The notes below the pieces were generated by a model, which saw nothing but the letters and a program-made list of their open reading frames with translations, searched no databases and was not told the origin of the DNA. Position numbers and translations under genes: made by a program. From Cruorifilaria tuberocauda (lineage: Eukaryota; Nematoda; Chromadorea; Rhabditida; Onchocercidae): a stretch of DNA of 53,165 nucleotides. The stretch lies in NCBI GenBank assembly GCA_013365365.1, contig JABVXU010000378.1, positions 1 through 53,165 on the forward strand, given 5' to 3'. This document shows, piece after piece, positions 20,291 to 30,914 of the stretch (its first letter is position 1; each line of letters starts with the position of its first letter).

Positions 20291-20523
20291 TTTAAACTTT
20301 CCAGAGTTTTTCTTGATAACCTATTAGTAAAAAGATTATCTTCATAAGAAGGTGAGTTGTATAACGTTAAAATTTCTCCGTTATTTACGTCTATTACGAC
20401 TGTAGAGCCCTTGTGATTTTTAAACACCTCTGTGATTTTCTTTTGCAGATCAATATCAATTGTCAACTGCACATTACTCTTTACCTGTAGTACAAAAAGA
20501 TGGAGATGTACTCGCCTACCCAC
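20240..20523 (-). pseudogene. Fragment of penicillin-binding protein 2 (mrdA)
   Basis: About 70 residues match the start of the PBP2 transpeptidase region: [19 protein letters not shown], then a GSTVVIDVNNGEIL strand and the LYNSPSYEDNLFTNRLS segment that precedes the catalytic domain. PBP2 is normally over 550 residues. Here the N-terminal membrane anchor and dimerisation domain and the SxxK catalytic part are both missing. Upstream of residue SNV only a GRRV motif suggests homology. The fragment is truncated on its left at the nematode border. Wolbachia makes lipid II and keeps PBP2, so this is probably a broken second copy or part of a transferred segment. Confidence 0.7.
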
Positions 20524-20860
20524 ATATAAATTACGATGGAGAAAATACTAATAACAGTAAGATCCAATTCATTGCTAATACTATATAGTAATAGTAAAAT
20601 ATGAAATAAGATCAAAATCAAAAAACCAATCTCTCAACTAATGAACAAATTGGATTACTATATACTCCAGTTATTACTGTTAGAATAATCATAAATGACA
20701 GACAAAAAAGTGCATTTCTACAATAATATTGTTCCAGCTTTCCTTCTTGCACACCTGTACAGAGAATCAAAATGGATTGTTTTCAAGAGCTCTCTTAGAA
20801 GACCAGTACCTAAAGGGTATATATCACCACCTCCTACTTAACTTTTATAGTAGCATCTAA
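20524..20860. other. Unassigned spacer between PBP2 and ValS fragments
   Basis: No gene seen. The sequence is bacterial-looking and A+T rich and lies between two opposed gene fragments. It may contain decayed PBP2 N-terminal sequence on the minus strand, but I could not follow a frame. Confidence 0.4.
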
Positions 20861-21511
20861 AATATTACTTATTCTTATGTAAACTTTGTCAGTGAGACAA
20901 TGGATAAGTGGATATTGTCTGAGCTATATAAAGTTATAGAGGAAACAACAAATGATCTACTGCAGTTCAAGTACTGTGAGGCTTTAAGTACAGTAAAAGA
21001 ATTCTTTTGGAAGGATTTTTGTGATAATTACTTAGAGCTAGTAAAAAAACGTGCATATGGTGATTCAGTTAGCAACAAGGAAAACTTGAGTGCTAAACAG
21101 AGTTTGACATATGCATTAAATATTATTCTTCGGTTATTTGCCCCCTTTTTGCCATATATTACAGAGGAAATATACCATCAGTTGTATAGCTATAATTCTG
21201 TACATAAACAAAGCAATTGGCCTGATAGAGAAGAACTTATCTATGATAAATTCTCTGAAGAAATGGGGCGCAATTTTGTGCAAATATTAAATCTTGTGAG
21301 AGAAATAAAGACAAATAACACTGTATCAGTCAAGCACCCGGTAAAAAAATTGATGATAAAAGGGAATTTACAAGATGATAAGTTAAATCTGTCTGCGCAG
21401 AATGATTTGCAGACTGTATGCAACGCTGAAGCGATACAGTGGAGTGATGATATACACTCAGGACTTGAGACTGAAAATAAAAAGTTTATTGTAAGAGTAT
21501 GTTTATATTAA
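20861..21511 (+). pseudogene. valS: Valyl-tRNA synthetase C-terminal fragment
   Basis: About 215 residues are open in one frame from 20861; an internal ATG lies at 20900. The sequence is the anticodon-binding domain of a ValS: DKWILSELYKVIEETT opens the helical bundle, followed by FFWKDFCDNYLELVKKRAYG, LRLFAPFLPYITEEIY and the NWPDREEL segment. The whole catalytic half with HIGH and KMSKS, around 600 residues, is absent upstream; a stop codon at 20858 and unrelated DNA lie there. The essential gene must be intact elsewhere in a living symbiont. The fragment therefore marks a truncated duplicate or an inserted piece. Confidence 0.85.
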
Positions 21512-22057
21512 TTTTTGTTTTGCATAGAGTCGTTTTGACTTTCTTTGTGATTAAGCTAATAGCTACGTGGTGCTTGTGAAGAGGTGATATGAATAGATAG
21601 ACTAATAAAGCTATATCTTAACTTTTTATTACCTTGAATAGTCAATCAGTAATGCTTCCATTATCACTTACATTTTGTCCTTACCTCAATTTCGTTCTTT
21701 GAATGAAGCTTTTTTGTTACTTTAAGTATATCTTCATTTCTTTTTATATCTATTCATTCTGAATATAAGGAAACTGGCAGAGATGAGAAAATGGGCTAGA
21801 AAAGAACGTAGATTATAGCTAAAGTAACTTTAGAAAAAAGAGCTAGGAAATTGCAAATATAATAAGTGGAATTAATCAGTTAAATAATTCTACTAAAAAA
21901 GAGAGTTTAGGAAGTAAAGTTGAAGAATTAAACCAAAGGAATAGCAAATTGGCATATAGCAAAAAAATAGATGGTGCTCTAAAAGAGTCAGTGATGAGTT
22001 GCAAAATACAATAATCATCCTATAGTTTATTATAAAAGCATTAAGAAAAAATATATA
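21512..22057. other. Non-coding, with a possible decayed coding stretch
   Basis: No intact gene. Near 21885-22012 one frame reads a lysine/glutamate-rich coiled-coil-like segment (LGSKVEELNQRNSKLAYSKK) that ends in a stop and has no start; it may be a remnant of a lost gene. Confidence 0.4.
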
Positions 22058-22735
22058 ATGAACCCAATAGTATGTGCACTAGACACGCAAGATTTAAATG
22101 AAGCCATATTTTTGGCTAATGTTCTGCGTGGTAAAATTGGTATGATAAAACTTGGGTTAGAATTCTTTGCTACCTACGGACCTTCTGGAGTGAGAAAAGT
22201 TGCAAAATGCAATATACCAATTTTTTTAGATCTGAAATTGTATGACATACCAAATACTATAACTAAAACTGTCAAAGCAGTGAAAGCTTTGGGTGTTGAG
22301 GTATTAACATTACACATTAGTGGTGGAACAAGGATGCTAAAAGAAGCTCTAAATGTAGTGAATGATACAAAAATGGAATTAATTGGAGTAACAGTACTAA
22401 CTAGTATTAGTAATGAGGATCTAAGCGAGCTTGGAGTAGTAAGTGAAACAAAATCACAAGTAATTTTACTGGCAAAGCTTGCAAAAAAAATTGGTTTACA
22501 TGGAGTAGTCTGTTCTGCACTGGAAACACAGGAAGTGCGTAAAGAGTGTGGGAAAGACTTTAAAATCATTACTCCAGGAATTCGCATAGATCATGATTTT
22601 GATGACCAAAAAAGAACTGCAACACCAAAAGAAGCCATAGATTCAGGAGCTGATTATATTGTAATTGGTAGGCCTATTACCAAAAGCATCAGCCCTAGAA
22701 ATAGTGTAGAACTAATACTAAAATCATTGGCTTGA
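22058..22735 (+). CDS. pyrF: Orotidine 5'-phosphate decarboxylase
   Basis: Converts orotidine monophosphate to UMP, the last step of de novo pyrimidine synthesis, in the cytoplasm. The 225-residue product has the usual length of the bacterial short form. The catalytic DxKxxD motif is intact as D58-K60-D63 in FLDLKLYDIPNT, with the substrate lysine of KLGLEFF before it. The phosphate-binding end reads GADYIVIGRPIT. The ATG at 22058 is preceded by AAGAAAAAATATAT and no strong ribosome site. It stands alone, flanked by non-coding DNA on both sides. Confidence 0.95.
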   Translation: MNPIVCALDTQDLNEAIFLANVLRGKIGMIKLGLEFFATYGPSGVRKVAKCNIPIFLDLKLYDIPNTITKTVKAVKALGVEVLTLHISGGTRMLKEALNVVNDTKMELIGVTVLTSISNEDLSELGVVSETKSQVILLAKLAKKIGLHGVVCSALETQEVRKECGKDFKIITPGIRIDHDFDDQKRTATPKEAIDSGADYIVIGRPITKSISPRNSVELILKSLA

Positions 22736-22814
22736 TTGAGGATAGAAAAGGTACATGATATCTAAAAAGAGGTACTATATCCACCATCCATATGTAATAT
22801 ACTGTTTTGGTTAA

Positions 22815-23117
22815 TTAGCAGTACGGTACTTATTTTCTCTTTTTAAGGAGAGAGGAGGTTTATATGCAAAGGTAGCTCTTCATCAAGAAAAAGAGATAAA
22901 ACACTTTCTTAACTCTATCCTTAAAGGAGTAAGTTATTATATACTTATCAATGAAAAGGGTATGAGTGATTTTCTACAGTATACAAATTTTCTAATCAGG
23001 TACCTTATACATGAAATACGAGGTATTGAATTGTACTATGAGAGATATAGCCATGCTAGTATATCAGAAGCGGTAAAAAGTTTAGGAGTAGATGATGAGA
23101 TGGCAGCACTGATCTAA
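22815..23117 (+). pseudogene. Unidentified open remnant without a start codon
   Basis: One hundred codons stay open between a TAA at 22812 and a TAA at 23115, with an internal ATG only about halfway. It reads for instance GLYAKVALHQEKEIKHFLNS and later FLIRYLIHEIRGIELYYERY. I do not recognise it. The tail loosely recalls the C-terminus of DNA polymerase III delta subunits, but this is a weak impression. Its length and amino-acid mix in an AT-rich genome suggest former coding sequence. Confidence 0.4.
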
Positions 23118-23732
23118 ACCGATCTTACAAGAGATACTGTATACCACCTTAAAAGGTTTTATTAAACTTTACAAATTACGCGTTCAACATCAAATGTTGT
23201 GGAAGTTGTTTTATAGACGCATTTGTTAACGTTAAGAGTCAAAGTAAAAAAGGTTGTAAATTTTTAATAAGGGTTCTTCTGGCTTGTGAAGTAAAAATGG
23301 TTCTAATAAAATAGGGTGAGTTAAATCTGACAAGCTAAAACTTGTACAGTATATATTGAATTACTAAAATTTCAAGGAGGCCACGTGTTTAGCAAATAAG
23401 CCTTTACTTTAAGTTCAATACATTTCAGAAAAAAATAGGAGCATACAATATATCGATTTTCTGTTATACTGCTGTAATGTATAATTTTTACTAATTATTA
23501 AATGGTAGCCTAAAATAATGAGGCTATTATTAGGTAGAAGAGAGACAAGGGTTGCACTGTGTACTTTTTATATAAATAAAACTTAATCTTTTTAATTACT
23601 TATAGCTGAATATATTAGTGAGGAGATTGTAAATATCACAATATTACTAAATAGTTAAAAATCACAAGCTCAAATAAGAATGATATGCTATTATCGGATA
23701 GGCTGCTGCTGTTTAAGCACCTTATCAACTCA
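23118..23732. other. Non-coding stretch before hemF
   Basis: About 600 bases with stops in all frames and no RNA gene that I can fold by eye. It is the downstream region of hemF (minus strand). Confidence 0.5.
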
Positions 23733-24557
23733 CTACAACCACTTAACTAAAGGTGGCATTGACATCATAATAGCATCTGGATCACCATCAGTCATCAAAC
23801 CAAACCTTGTACCGCGATCATAAAGTAGGTTGAATTCTACATACCTGCCACGTTTTATTAATTGCGCATCTCGCTGCTCTTTTGTCCAAGGCTTTTTCAT
23901 ATGTTGATATATGATACGCAAATAAATTTTTAAAAAGGTTTCTCCTACTGTTTTTATAAACTTGAAATCATTTTCCCAGTTACCAGAATTAAGATTGTCG
24001 TAAAAAATTCCACCAATGCCACGTGGCTCTTTTCTGTGTTGTAAAAAAAAGTATCTGTCACATTCTTCTTTAAATTTTGGATAATATGTAGAATCAAATT
24101 CATCACATGTTGTTTTAATTGACTCATGAATGTACTGGTAGTCTTCCTTATCTTCATATGTTGGAGTAAAGTCTATTCCTCCACCAAACCATTGCTTTGA
24201 TGTATATATTAGTCTTGTGTTCATATGTGCTGCAGGAACAAGGGGTGATTGCATGTGAGATACTAAAGATATACCACATGCCCAAAATTTCCCATCACTC
24301 TCATTTGCGCCAGGAATTTCATTTATAATTGAATCTATAAACTTTCCGTATACTTTTGAAACATTTACTCCTACTTTCTCAAAAATTTTACCATAAATAA
24401 CTGTGGATTCACCACCTCCGCCACCTGGACGATTCCACTTCTTTTTTTTAATTTTAGGATTTACAGATGACTGTCCTTCAACCAATAAAAAAGACTCCAA
24501 AATTTTATCTCTTAGCGTACAGAACCACTCAAAAGCTAGCATTTTTTGTTCTTTCAT
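23733..24557 (-). CDS. hemF: Oxygen-dependent coproporphyrinogen III oxidase
   Basis: Oxidatively decarboxylates coproporphyrinogen III to protoporphyrinogen IX in heme synthesis, using oxygen. The product of 274 residues is close to the family length. Visible family motifs are the HMNTRLI strand with the catalytic histidine region (about residues 111-117), GGGIDFTPTY, HRKEPRGIGGIFYDNL and GRYVEFNLLYDRGTRFGL near the end. A glycine run (PGGGGGES) is the family's conserved GGG-x-S segment. It starts divergently from cckA with 103 bases between them. Filarial worms lack their own heme pathway, so symbiont heme genes are of interest (family knowledge). The cytochrome oxidase genes in this same window use the product. 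Confidence 0.95.
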   Translation of the reverse strand: MKEQKMLAFEWFCTLRDKILESFLLVEGQSSVNPKIKKKKWNRPGGGGGESTVIYGKIFEKVGVNVSKVYGKFIDSIINEIPGANESDGKFWACGISLVSHMQSPLVPAAHMNTRLIYTSKQWFGGGIDFTPTYEDKEDYQYIHESIKTTCDEFDSTYYPKFKEECDRYFFLQHRKEPRGIGGIFYDNLNSGNWENDFKFIKTVGETFLKIYLRIIYQHMKKPWTKEQRDAQLIKRGRYVEFNLLYDRGTRFGLMTDGDPDAIMMSMPPLVKWL

Positions 24558-24634
24558 GATGTTTTACAATATGCCAAAAATTCTAATGGAAATTGTATAT
24601 CAAAGGTGTTAATAAGTCTATAGTAATTAAAAGG

Positions 24635-24640
24635 TATAAT
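24635..24640 (+). promoter_or_regulatory. Candidate -10 box (TATAAT) upstream of cckA
   Basis: A perfect TATAAT lies 20 bases before the cckA start codon. The -35 region about 17 bases further up is poor. Suggestive only. Confidence 0.35.
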
Positions 24641-24660
24641 GAAGTATTGTTATACGTAAA

Positions 24661-27141
24661 ATGAGTAAAAGATATATAGACAGCAAGAAGGAAAATAGAG
24701 TCGACTTCATATTAAGAAATCATGGGATGTCACTCAAGATTAGTGCAGTCATTATGATCTTACCTTCAATAATAATATCAGCACTCTATTTTTTAGATAC
24801 ATATGATTGCTCTATTAATATAGAGATTAATATGCTAGTTAGCATCTTCACGACTTTTTTTATGATATATAATGCAAAGCGTTATAGGCATCTGCTTAGT
24901 ATTACAGAATTCCAAAATGCAATATTTGCAAGTGCACTCAATCATAATACAGAGTTTTGTCTTATCTTACACAAAGATGATGGTGTTATTTATGCTGATG
25001 CCAGATTCTATGAGAGGTTCAAGGAATACATAGATAATGATATTACACTAAGCAAGATTCTAGAAGTAGGAAACCTTTCAGAGAAAGATAAAAAAGCATT
25101 ATATCATGCACTAAAAAATAACTCTTCTGTGCAGTTACGTATTGCTTTAGGTAAGAAAAATAGGACATCCAATTTTCTCTTGCTTTTTGACCCAATACCA
25201 GATAATCACCAAGTTGCTCTGGATAATAATAAAGTTCTAAACCTCTCATTAGCGCCAATAGCAAGACCTCACGGGTATTTTGTACTAAAAGCAATACAGA
25301 TGAACAAAGAGCAAGTATATGAAGAATTAATAGAAAAGCACAATATAGGAACTTACATTGCAAATGCTAAAGGAGTAATTTTATCTGTAAATAGAAGGTT
25401 TTTAGATATGTTTGAGTTGAGAAAATTTGAGAAGGGAAGTTCAATCAATGATTTTATGTTTCAATCTAATTATAGTAATACAGCAACTGGTAATGAGATT
25501 TCATTTTGTACTGTAAGTGGTGTCCCATTTAAAGCTTATATGAGTACTGCTATGTTTTGTGATAAACATAGTCACAACTATATATATGGTTTAATTACAC
25601 CAATTGAATCAAATGTAGTTGACTATCAACTGCATCCATGTTTTGCAAATTCATCAATTGCTATTGCACAATGTGATTCAAGTGGAAATTTCATAAAGAA
25701 AAATACAGCGCTAATAAAACTTGCAGGTTCAGATACTAACTCAATTTTTACATTAATATCAGATAATTATCATATGAAAATACGTGAATACTTTTCTAGC
25801 AACAGGATAAATAATGCATCCTTTGATGTACAGCTTAGCAACAATGATAATATGAGGATATACTTCAACAAATTTCTCCACAGTAGGGTCATGTTTATAC
25901 TTTGCTATTTTGTTGACAATACCGAGCATAGAAACCTAGAAATAAAGCTTGAGCATTATCAAAAAATGCAAGCTATAGGTCAGTTAGCAGGTGGTATTGC
26001 ACATGATTTTAACAATATATTGACTGGGATAATAGGGTTTTGTGATTTGCTTTTACTTCAGCACTCAGCTGGCGATCCATCTTTTGGAGACATAATACAG
26101 ATACAACAAAACGCAAAGCGTGGATCAAATTTAGTTAAGCAGCTGCTTGCCTTTTCAAGGAGGCAGACCATGCAACCAAAAATTATTGATGCGAATAGTA
26201 TAATAGCCAACCTCTATGAGATGATAAAAAGGTTGATAGGAGAGAATATAAAATTCACTGCCTATTACGGTGGAGATTTAGGGATGGTTAGAGCTGATCA
26301 AGGGCAGTTAGAACAAGTTATTATTAATCTTGTGGTTAATGCTAATGCTGCCATGGAAAAGGGAGGGGAATTGACCATACGAACTTTTAATAAAAAAATT
26401 GACTCGTTAAATTCTACACCTAGGAATATGTTTTCTCCAGACAAAGATGGTATTGAACATGGGAATTATGTTGTGATTGAAGTAATCGATACAGGATGTG
26501 GAATGAAGAGTGATACAATTCAGAAGGTATTTGACCCATTCTTTTCTACTAAAGATATTGCTTCTGGTACTGGTCTTGGCCTTTCCACTGTATATGGTAT
26601 CATTAAGCAAACTGAAGGGTATATCTATGTTGCTAGTAAAGTCGACTGTGGAACTAAATTTAGTATATTTTTACCTATGGTTTATGTTTCAGATGAAAAT
26701 AATATAGAGAAAGATACTGAAGAAATAGAAAAACCAGTAGTAAATGAAGTTAAGAGCAATGGCACAATTTTGTTAATTGAAGATGAGGATTCAGTTAGGG
26801 AATTCACTACTAAAACACTACAAAGAAAGGGGTTTGATGTGATAGAAGCTAGTATGGGAAGTCAGGCACTAAAAATAATAAGTAAAAAAAGTCAACATAT
26901 AGACCTAATAATTACTGATGTCATAATGCCAGAAGTTAGTGGTCCAGAAATAGTCAAAGAAGCCTTAATCCATAGACCAAATATTAATGTCATTTTTATT
27001 TCTGGGTATGCTGAAGATGCTTTTCTAAAGAATGGCAATGTTAATATAGAAGATTTCCACTTTTTGCCAAAACCATTCACTCTAAGTGAATTGGGAAACA
27101 AAGTTCAAAGTGTACTGCATAAAGTAGAAAAAACAGTTTAA
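24661..27141 (+). CDS. cckA: Hybrid sensor histidine kinase CckA
   Basis: Membrane hybrid kinase that in alphaproteobacteria feeds phosphate through ChpT to the cell-cycle regulator CtrA. The 826 residues show two N-terminal membrane helices (about 27-47 and 54-72), PAS-like regions to about 430, then the HisKA motif GQLAGGIAHDFNNILTGIIG with phospho-acceptor His448. The HATPase has NLVVNANAAM (N box), VIDTGCGM (G1) and GTGLGLSTVYGI (G2). The receiver domain follows with ILLIEDEDS, phospho-acceptor Asp753 in LIITDVIMPEVSG, and the lysine of FLPKPF. The HDFNNIL variant of the H box is the CckA type. Intact and single-copy here. CtrA is not in the window. Confidence 0.93.
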   Translation: MSKRYIDSKKENRVDFILRNHGMSLKISAVIMILPSIIISALYFLDTYDCSINIEINMLVSIFTTFFMIYNAKRYRHLLSITEFQNAIFASALNHNTEFCLILHKDDGVIYADARFYERFKEYIDNDITLSKILEVGNLSEKDKKALYHALKNNSSVQLRIALGKKNRTSNFLLLFDPIPDNHQVALDNNKVLNLSLAPIARPHGYFVLKAIQMNKEQVYEELIEKHNIGTYIANAKGVILSVNRRFLDMFELRKFEKGSSINDFMFQSNYSNTATGNEISFCTVSGVPFKAYMSTAMFCDKHSHNYIYGLITPIESNVVDYQLHPCFANSSIAIAQCDSSGNFIKKNTALIKLAGSDTNSIFTLISDNYHMKIREYFSSNRINNASFDVQLSNNDNMRIYFNKFLHSRVMFILCYFVDNTEHRNLEIKLEHYQKMQAIGQLAGGIAHDFNNILTGIIGFCDLLLLQHSAGDPSFGDIIQIQQNAKRGSNLVKQLLAFSRRQTMQPKIIDANSIIANLYEMIKRLIGENIKFTAYYGGDLGMVRADQGQLEQVIINLVVNANAAMEKGGELTIRTFNKKIDSLNSTPRNMFSPDKDGIEHGNYVVIEVIDTGCGMKSDTIQKVFDPFFSTKDIASGTGLGLSTVYGIIKQTEGYIYVASKVDCGTKFSIFLPMVYVSDENNIEKDTEEIEKPVVNEVKSNGTILLIEDEDSVREFTTKTLQRKGFDVIEASMGSQALKIISKKSQHIDLIITDVIMPEVSGPEIVKEALIHRPNINVIFISGYAEDAFLKNGNVNIEDFHFLPKPFTLSELGNKVQSVLHKVEKTV

Positions 27142-29160
27142 TTTCAATAAAAGATAATGCTCTAACATGAATTTCTAACATACGCACAGTAGAGTTGTTT
27201 TGTACGCGGAATAAAAAGTATAGTAAGCTTGTTGCGAGAAATAGAAAATAAAGCGATATACAAGGTTAAAACTGATATCAAGTTACCTATACTTTTCTAC
27301 TATTATAATTTTAAATTAAGCTTGGAACTTTTTTTACCAGGAGAAAAGAAAGAACACATATAACACTATTACTAATAGTAAAAATAGTCTGATAGACTTT
27401 ATAGTAGGAATTCTAAATTTATCGTAATTTCGTCAGTAGTTGGTTTTATCAGCTTCAAAAATTTGACTTTCATAGCTTGAATAAAGGGATTTGTGTCCAA
27501 AATATATTGGATGAGATAGTGACAACTTAAGCACTAGTTACTTATTATCCTTTACTACTTGATTTATTTTTGTTAACTTCTTGACTTTTGATGACTATTA
27601 CTACTGCCATATTTCAATGTAAATCTTTTGCTCTGATAGAAAGTATGAGTTACTATGCAAAACTATAAGGCTGGTAATAAGGAATAACATATCCTTTTTT
27701 AGTAATTTTTAGTAATATAATATAGCAAAAGAGTATTACTTACACTATAAGCTAAGTATAGCAAACTAGGAGAATTAGGTATTAAGGATAATATTCATCA
27801 GTATTGAAGCGAAGTAATAAACGACAAGGTAGTATGTAGCCATTATTTCATATATAAAAACATTATTCTATGTATCTGATCTAGGCATTACCTTTCTCAT
27901 GTAGGGTGCTGAAAATACTCTATTTGTTAGCTTAGCAAAGGGTCTAAAACAGTTATGAAAAAGTGGTTAGTATAAGAATAAATATTTTACACTATACAAA
28001 GCAACTGGCTGGAAAATTACTTTTTGATAGAGTTGTTAAGAGAAGAATCAAGTTCTACAGTAAAAAATAGTATTATATAATATGATTATAACTTACAAAG
28101 CTTTAGTCAATAATAGTTATAAATTCATAAGGCAAGTGTGGCTTAGTAAGCAAGTATTGGATTGTAAATCCTGGGAAAAGGGTAACGGTTTCATTATAAA
28201 AAAATTTTAGCACAATAATTAATATGTCTCAGATATTTTACTTCTCAGTTGTAAAAACTGTCCATTGTTACTGGGAGTGTTATCAGTGTCATATCTGTAT
28301 ATTTAATGCAAAATATGATAAAGGTGCCAATAAGAAGCTTAGATATGATCTAATAACTCAAGTTAATTGGATTTAATGTTTTTAAGTTGCTACCTTCAAG
28401 TAAAGAAACTTAGGAAGATAGTTGTGATGTATAAAAGATAGTGCTTTTAGGAAGCGACTAAATGCATTTTTCTATCGCATTACGTCTTCTTTACCTGCGG
28501 TACACTTTGCAACGCATGTATCATTGATCATTTCCTGATTAGTAGAATAACTTATACAAGTTTCTGCCACGCCTGGTGCTATTATGATAACTATTTTTGG
28601 TGCACTAAAAATACAGCAGTAAATATACTGAGTGTAAAGAGTACTGGTCAAGGCATTTTGCCAAGTATTGTAGCAACACTATACTATTACTACTACTGTA
28701 ATCATCGGTTCCACGAAGATTTGAGTATAATCTACTATTTATATATTATTATTAATGCATCATCAGCAAATGAGAAGAATAAAGACACAAATAGAAGAAA
28801 TTCATTCATTGTGCTAAAAAATTTTATTCATGCTATTTTGCTTTGATCAAGTTTAGGTAAAAGTGCAACTTAATATTAGACCTTACGCTGTAAAAAATGC
28901 TGTGTATCTATTATTTATAACAATCAGTTACTTGCATCTTTTAGATATATTTTCCTACGCTATTATTACTTCTAATGCCTTGTTGCTCATTTTATAAGGA
29001 AAGATGACAAAATTATAAATATAGTATTTTTCACTCACATTTATTAAAGTTGAGGTGTTAGTGAATTTATTACACTATAAACTTGATTTTGCTTTGTTTT
29101 AGCTTTTATTAAACTAATTGAATCGACATGTAAAATCTGCTAAAGTCCATTTTATAGAAT
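27142..29160. other. Two-kilobase decayed gene desert
   Basis: Stops in all frames. No intact gene, and no RNA gene before the tRNA at its right end. Such long gaps are typical of reduced filarial Wolbachia genomes. The only coding trace I can read is a permease-like segment near 28631-28735, listed separately. Confidence 0.55.
28631..28735 (+). pseudogene. Possible remnant of a PstA-like phosphate permease
   Basis: The frame from 28631 reads STGQGILPSIVATLY and, after one frame slip, ITTTVIIGS, then a stop. This order resembles the GxGILPAIVGTLxxxxxxxxIAxPIG segment of PstA/PstC-type ABC permeases. Only about 30 residues can be followed, so the call is tentative. Confidence 0.28.
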
Positions 29161-29235
29161 GCACCCTTAGCTCAGTTGGATTAGAGCATTTGACTACGGA
29201 TCAAAAGGCCGGGCGTTCAAGTCGCTCAGGGTGCA
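29161..29235 (+). tRNA. tRNA-Arg (anticodon ACG)
   Basis: A complete cloverleaf. The acceptor stem GCACCCT pairs with AGGGTGC and the discriminator is A. The D-arm reads AGCTCAGTTGGATTAGAGC. The anticodon stem TTTGA/TCAAA closes the loop CTACGGA with anticodon ACG. The T-arm GGGCG-TTCAAGT-CGCTC contains one G-U pair. CCA is not encoded. A34 is normally deaminated to inosine by TadA to read CGU, CGC and CGA. It lies 92 bases upstream of dnaJ. Confidence 0.95.
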
Positions 29236-29326
29236 TTTGTTTTTAAAATGCATGGAAAGTATAAGCCACACTTGAAATTAATGTATGTAATACTTACCTT
29301 TAGAGGTTAAATACTGAACTTTATAT

Positions 29327-30436
29327 ATGAGTACTAAAGATTACTATGAACTGCTAGGAGTAAGCAGGAATGCGAGCATTGATGAGATCAAAAAAGCATA
29401 TAAAAAATTAGCGTTAAAGTATCATCCTGATAGAAATCCTGGTAGCAAGGAAGCAGAGGAAAAATTCAAGGAGATAACAGCTGCATATGATGTTTTGTCT
29501 AATCCTGAAAAAAAAGCCGGTTATGATAATTATGGTCATGAAGGTGCTTCTGGTGGTTTCAACTTTAGCCAGGCTGCTGGGGATTTTAGTGACATATTTA
29601 GTGACTTTTTTAGCGGAGGATTTGGGGAGTCAAGAAGATCAAAAGCAAAAAGAGGTACATCAGGAGTACCTGGGTCAGATTTGCGTTATGATCTTGAAAT
29701 TACTTTAGAAGATGCATTTAATGGAATAAAAGCACCTATACATTATATTACAAATGTAAAATGTGACACGTGCAGAGGTACTGGTAGTGAAGGTGCAATT
29801 AAGCCAACACAGTGTCACTCCTGTAGAGGAAGTGGTAGGGTTAGGTCTCAACAGGGATTTTTTACAATTGAAAGAACTTGTACCACATGTTATGGGGAAG
29901 GTGAAATAGTGCAGAATAAGTGTAAAAAGTGTGGTGGGAATGGACGAAGAAGAGATGAAGTGAATATATCAGTTTCAATCCCGAAGGGGATAGAGGATGG
30001 TGCCAAGGTAAGGGTAAGTGGTAAAGGAGAGGCTGGAGCAAGGGGTGGAGAAAATGGAGATTTATATGTATATATAAAAATTCTTCCACATAAAATCTTT
30101 ACTCGTGATAAAGCTGATTTACATTGCAAAGTACCTATAAAAATGACATTAGCAGCTCTTGGTGGTGAAATAGATGTTCAATCAATTGATAAAGCTAAAA
30201 TAAAAATAAAAGTCCCTGAAGGTACTCAAACTGGTACTAAATTACGTTGTAGAGAAAAAGGTATGCCATATATAAACTCAAATGCACGTGGTGATTTGTA
30301 TGTGCAGGTGATAATTGAAACTTTAAACCCAAAAACATTAACTAAAAAACAAATTGAGTTGTTAAAAGCACTTGAAGAAGAAGAAAATATGCAGCAGCCC
30401 CCAGAAGGGTTTTTTAGCAAAGTAAAAAAAAAGTAA
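29327..30436 (+). CDS. dnaJ: Chaperone protein DnaJ
   Basis: Hsp40 co-chaperone that delivers unfolded clients to DnaK and stimulates its ATPase. The 369 residues follow the full type I layout. The J domain (1-70) has the HPD motif at 33-35. A Gly/Phe-rich linker covers about 72-100. Four zinc-finger repeats read CDTCRGTG (146), CHSCRGSG (163), CTTCYGEG (185) and CKKCGGNG (199). The C-terminal client-binding domains follow and the protein ends in a lysine run. dnaK is not adjacent, and the gene stands between the tRNA and a 480-base gap. Confidence 0.97.
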   Translation: MSTKDYYELLGVSRNASIDEIKKAYKKLALKYHPDRNPGSKEAEEKFKEITAAYDVLSNPEKKAGYDNYGHEGASGGFNFSQAAGDFSDIFSDFFSGGFGESRRSKAKRGTSGVPGSDLRYDLEITLEDAFNGIKAPIHYITNVKCDTCRGTGSEGAIKPTQCHSCRGSGRVRSQQGFFTIERTCTTCYGEGEIVQNKCKKCGGNGRRRDEVNISVSIPKGIEDGAKVRVSGKGEAGARGGENGDLYVYIKILPHKIFTRDKADLHCKVPIKMTLAALGGEIDVQSIDKAKIKIKVPEGTQTGTKLRCREKGMPYINSNARGDLYVQVIIETLNPKTLTKKQIELLKALEEEENMQQPPEGFFSKVKKK

Positions 30437-30914
30437 AAAACTTATTAGATGATGCTAAGAATAATTTTAAGTCTCTTTAATTACTAAAATACTTGGTGCG
30501 TAACTATACAGATATTTCTACGTGAGGTTAACTCTATCTGATTTTTAAATTGAGTAATGAGATAGGTGATGGAAGAGGAAGCTCTATGTGTTTATATGTT
30601 TAATTTAATAGTTTTTAAAAAAGTCTTAAATTAAGTTGTAAATATACAGGTGTCTGATAATATTTTAAACTACCGTCTTCTATTTTTTAGTGCAATATAG
30701 AAATAATATAATTAAGCAATAATCTAGTAAATCGTTCATTATAAAGTGGTAATATGCTACAAAAGTATGTTACTGCTATACTTAGCGACATTAGTGTAAT
30801 AAAGTAGAATATCATAAACGCATAATCCATGGAAGAAAAATAGCATCGAAATATACCACTTTACTAAACCATGTAATCCTGATATAGTTACCTTCAAAGT
30901 ATGCAAAAATATAA
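30437..30914. other. Non-coding gap between dnaJ and pdhB
   Basis: About 480 bases without a gene. It ends in the pdhB leader. I see no riboswitch-like structure or strong terminator. Confidence 0.5.

Noticed and set aside
20240..21511. Mobile element at the junction
   Set aside because: No transposase, terminal inverted repeats or target duplication visible; only gene fragments.
28658..28846. 62-residue frame rich in tyrosine
   Set aside because: Comes from a TAC/TAT run within the decayed interval; the permease-like reading there is in a shifting frame.
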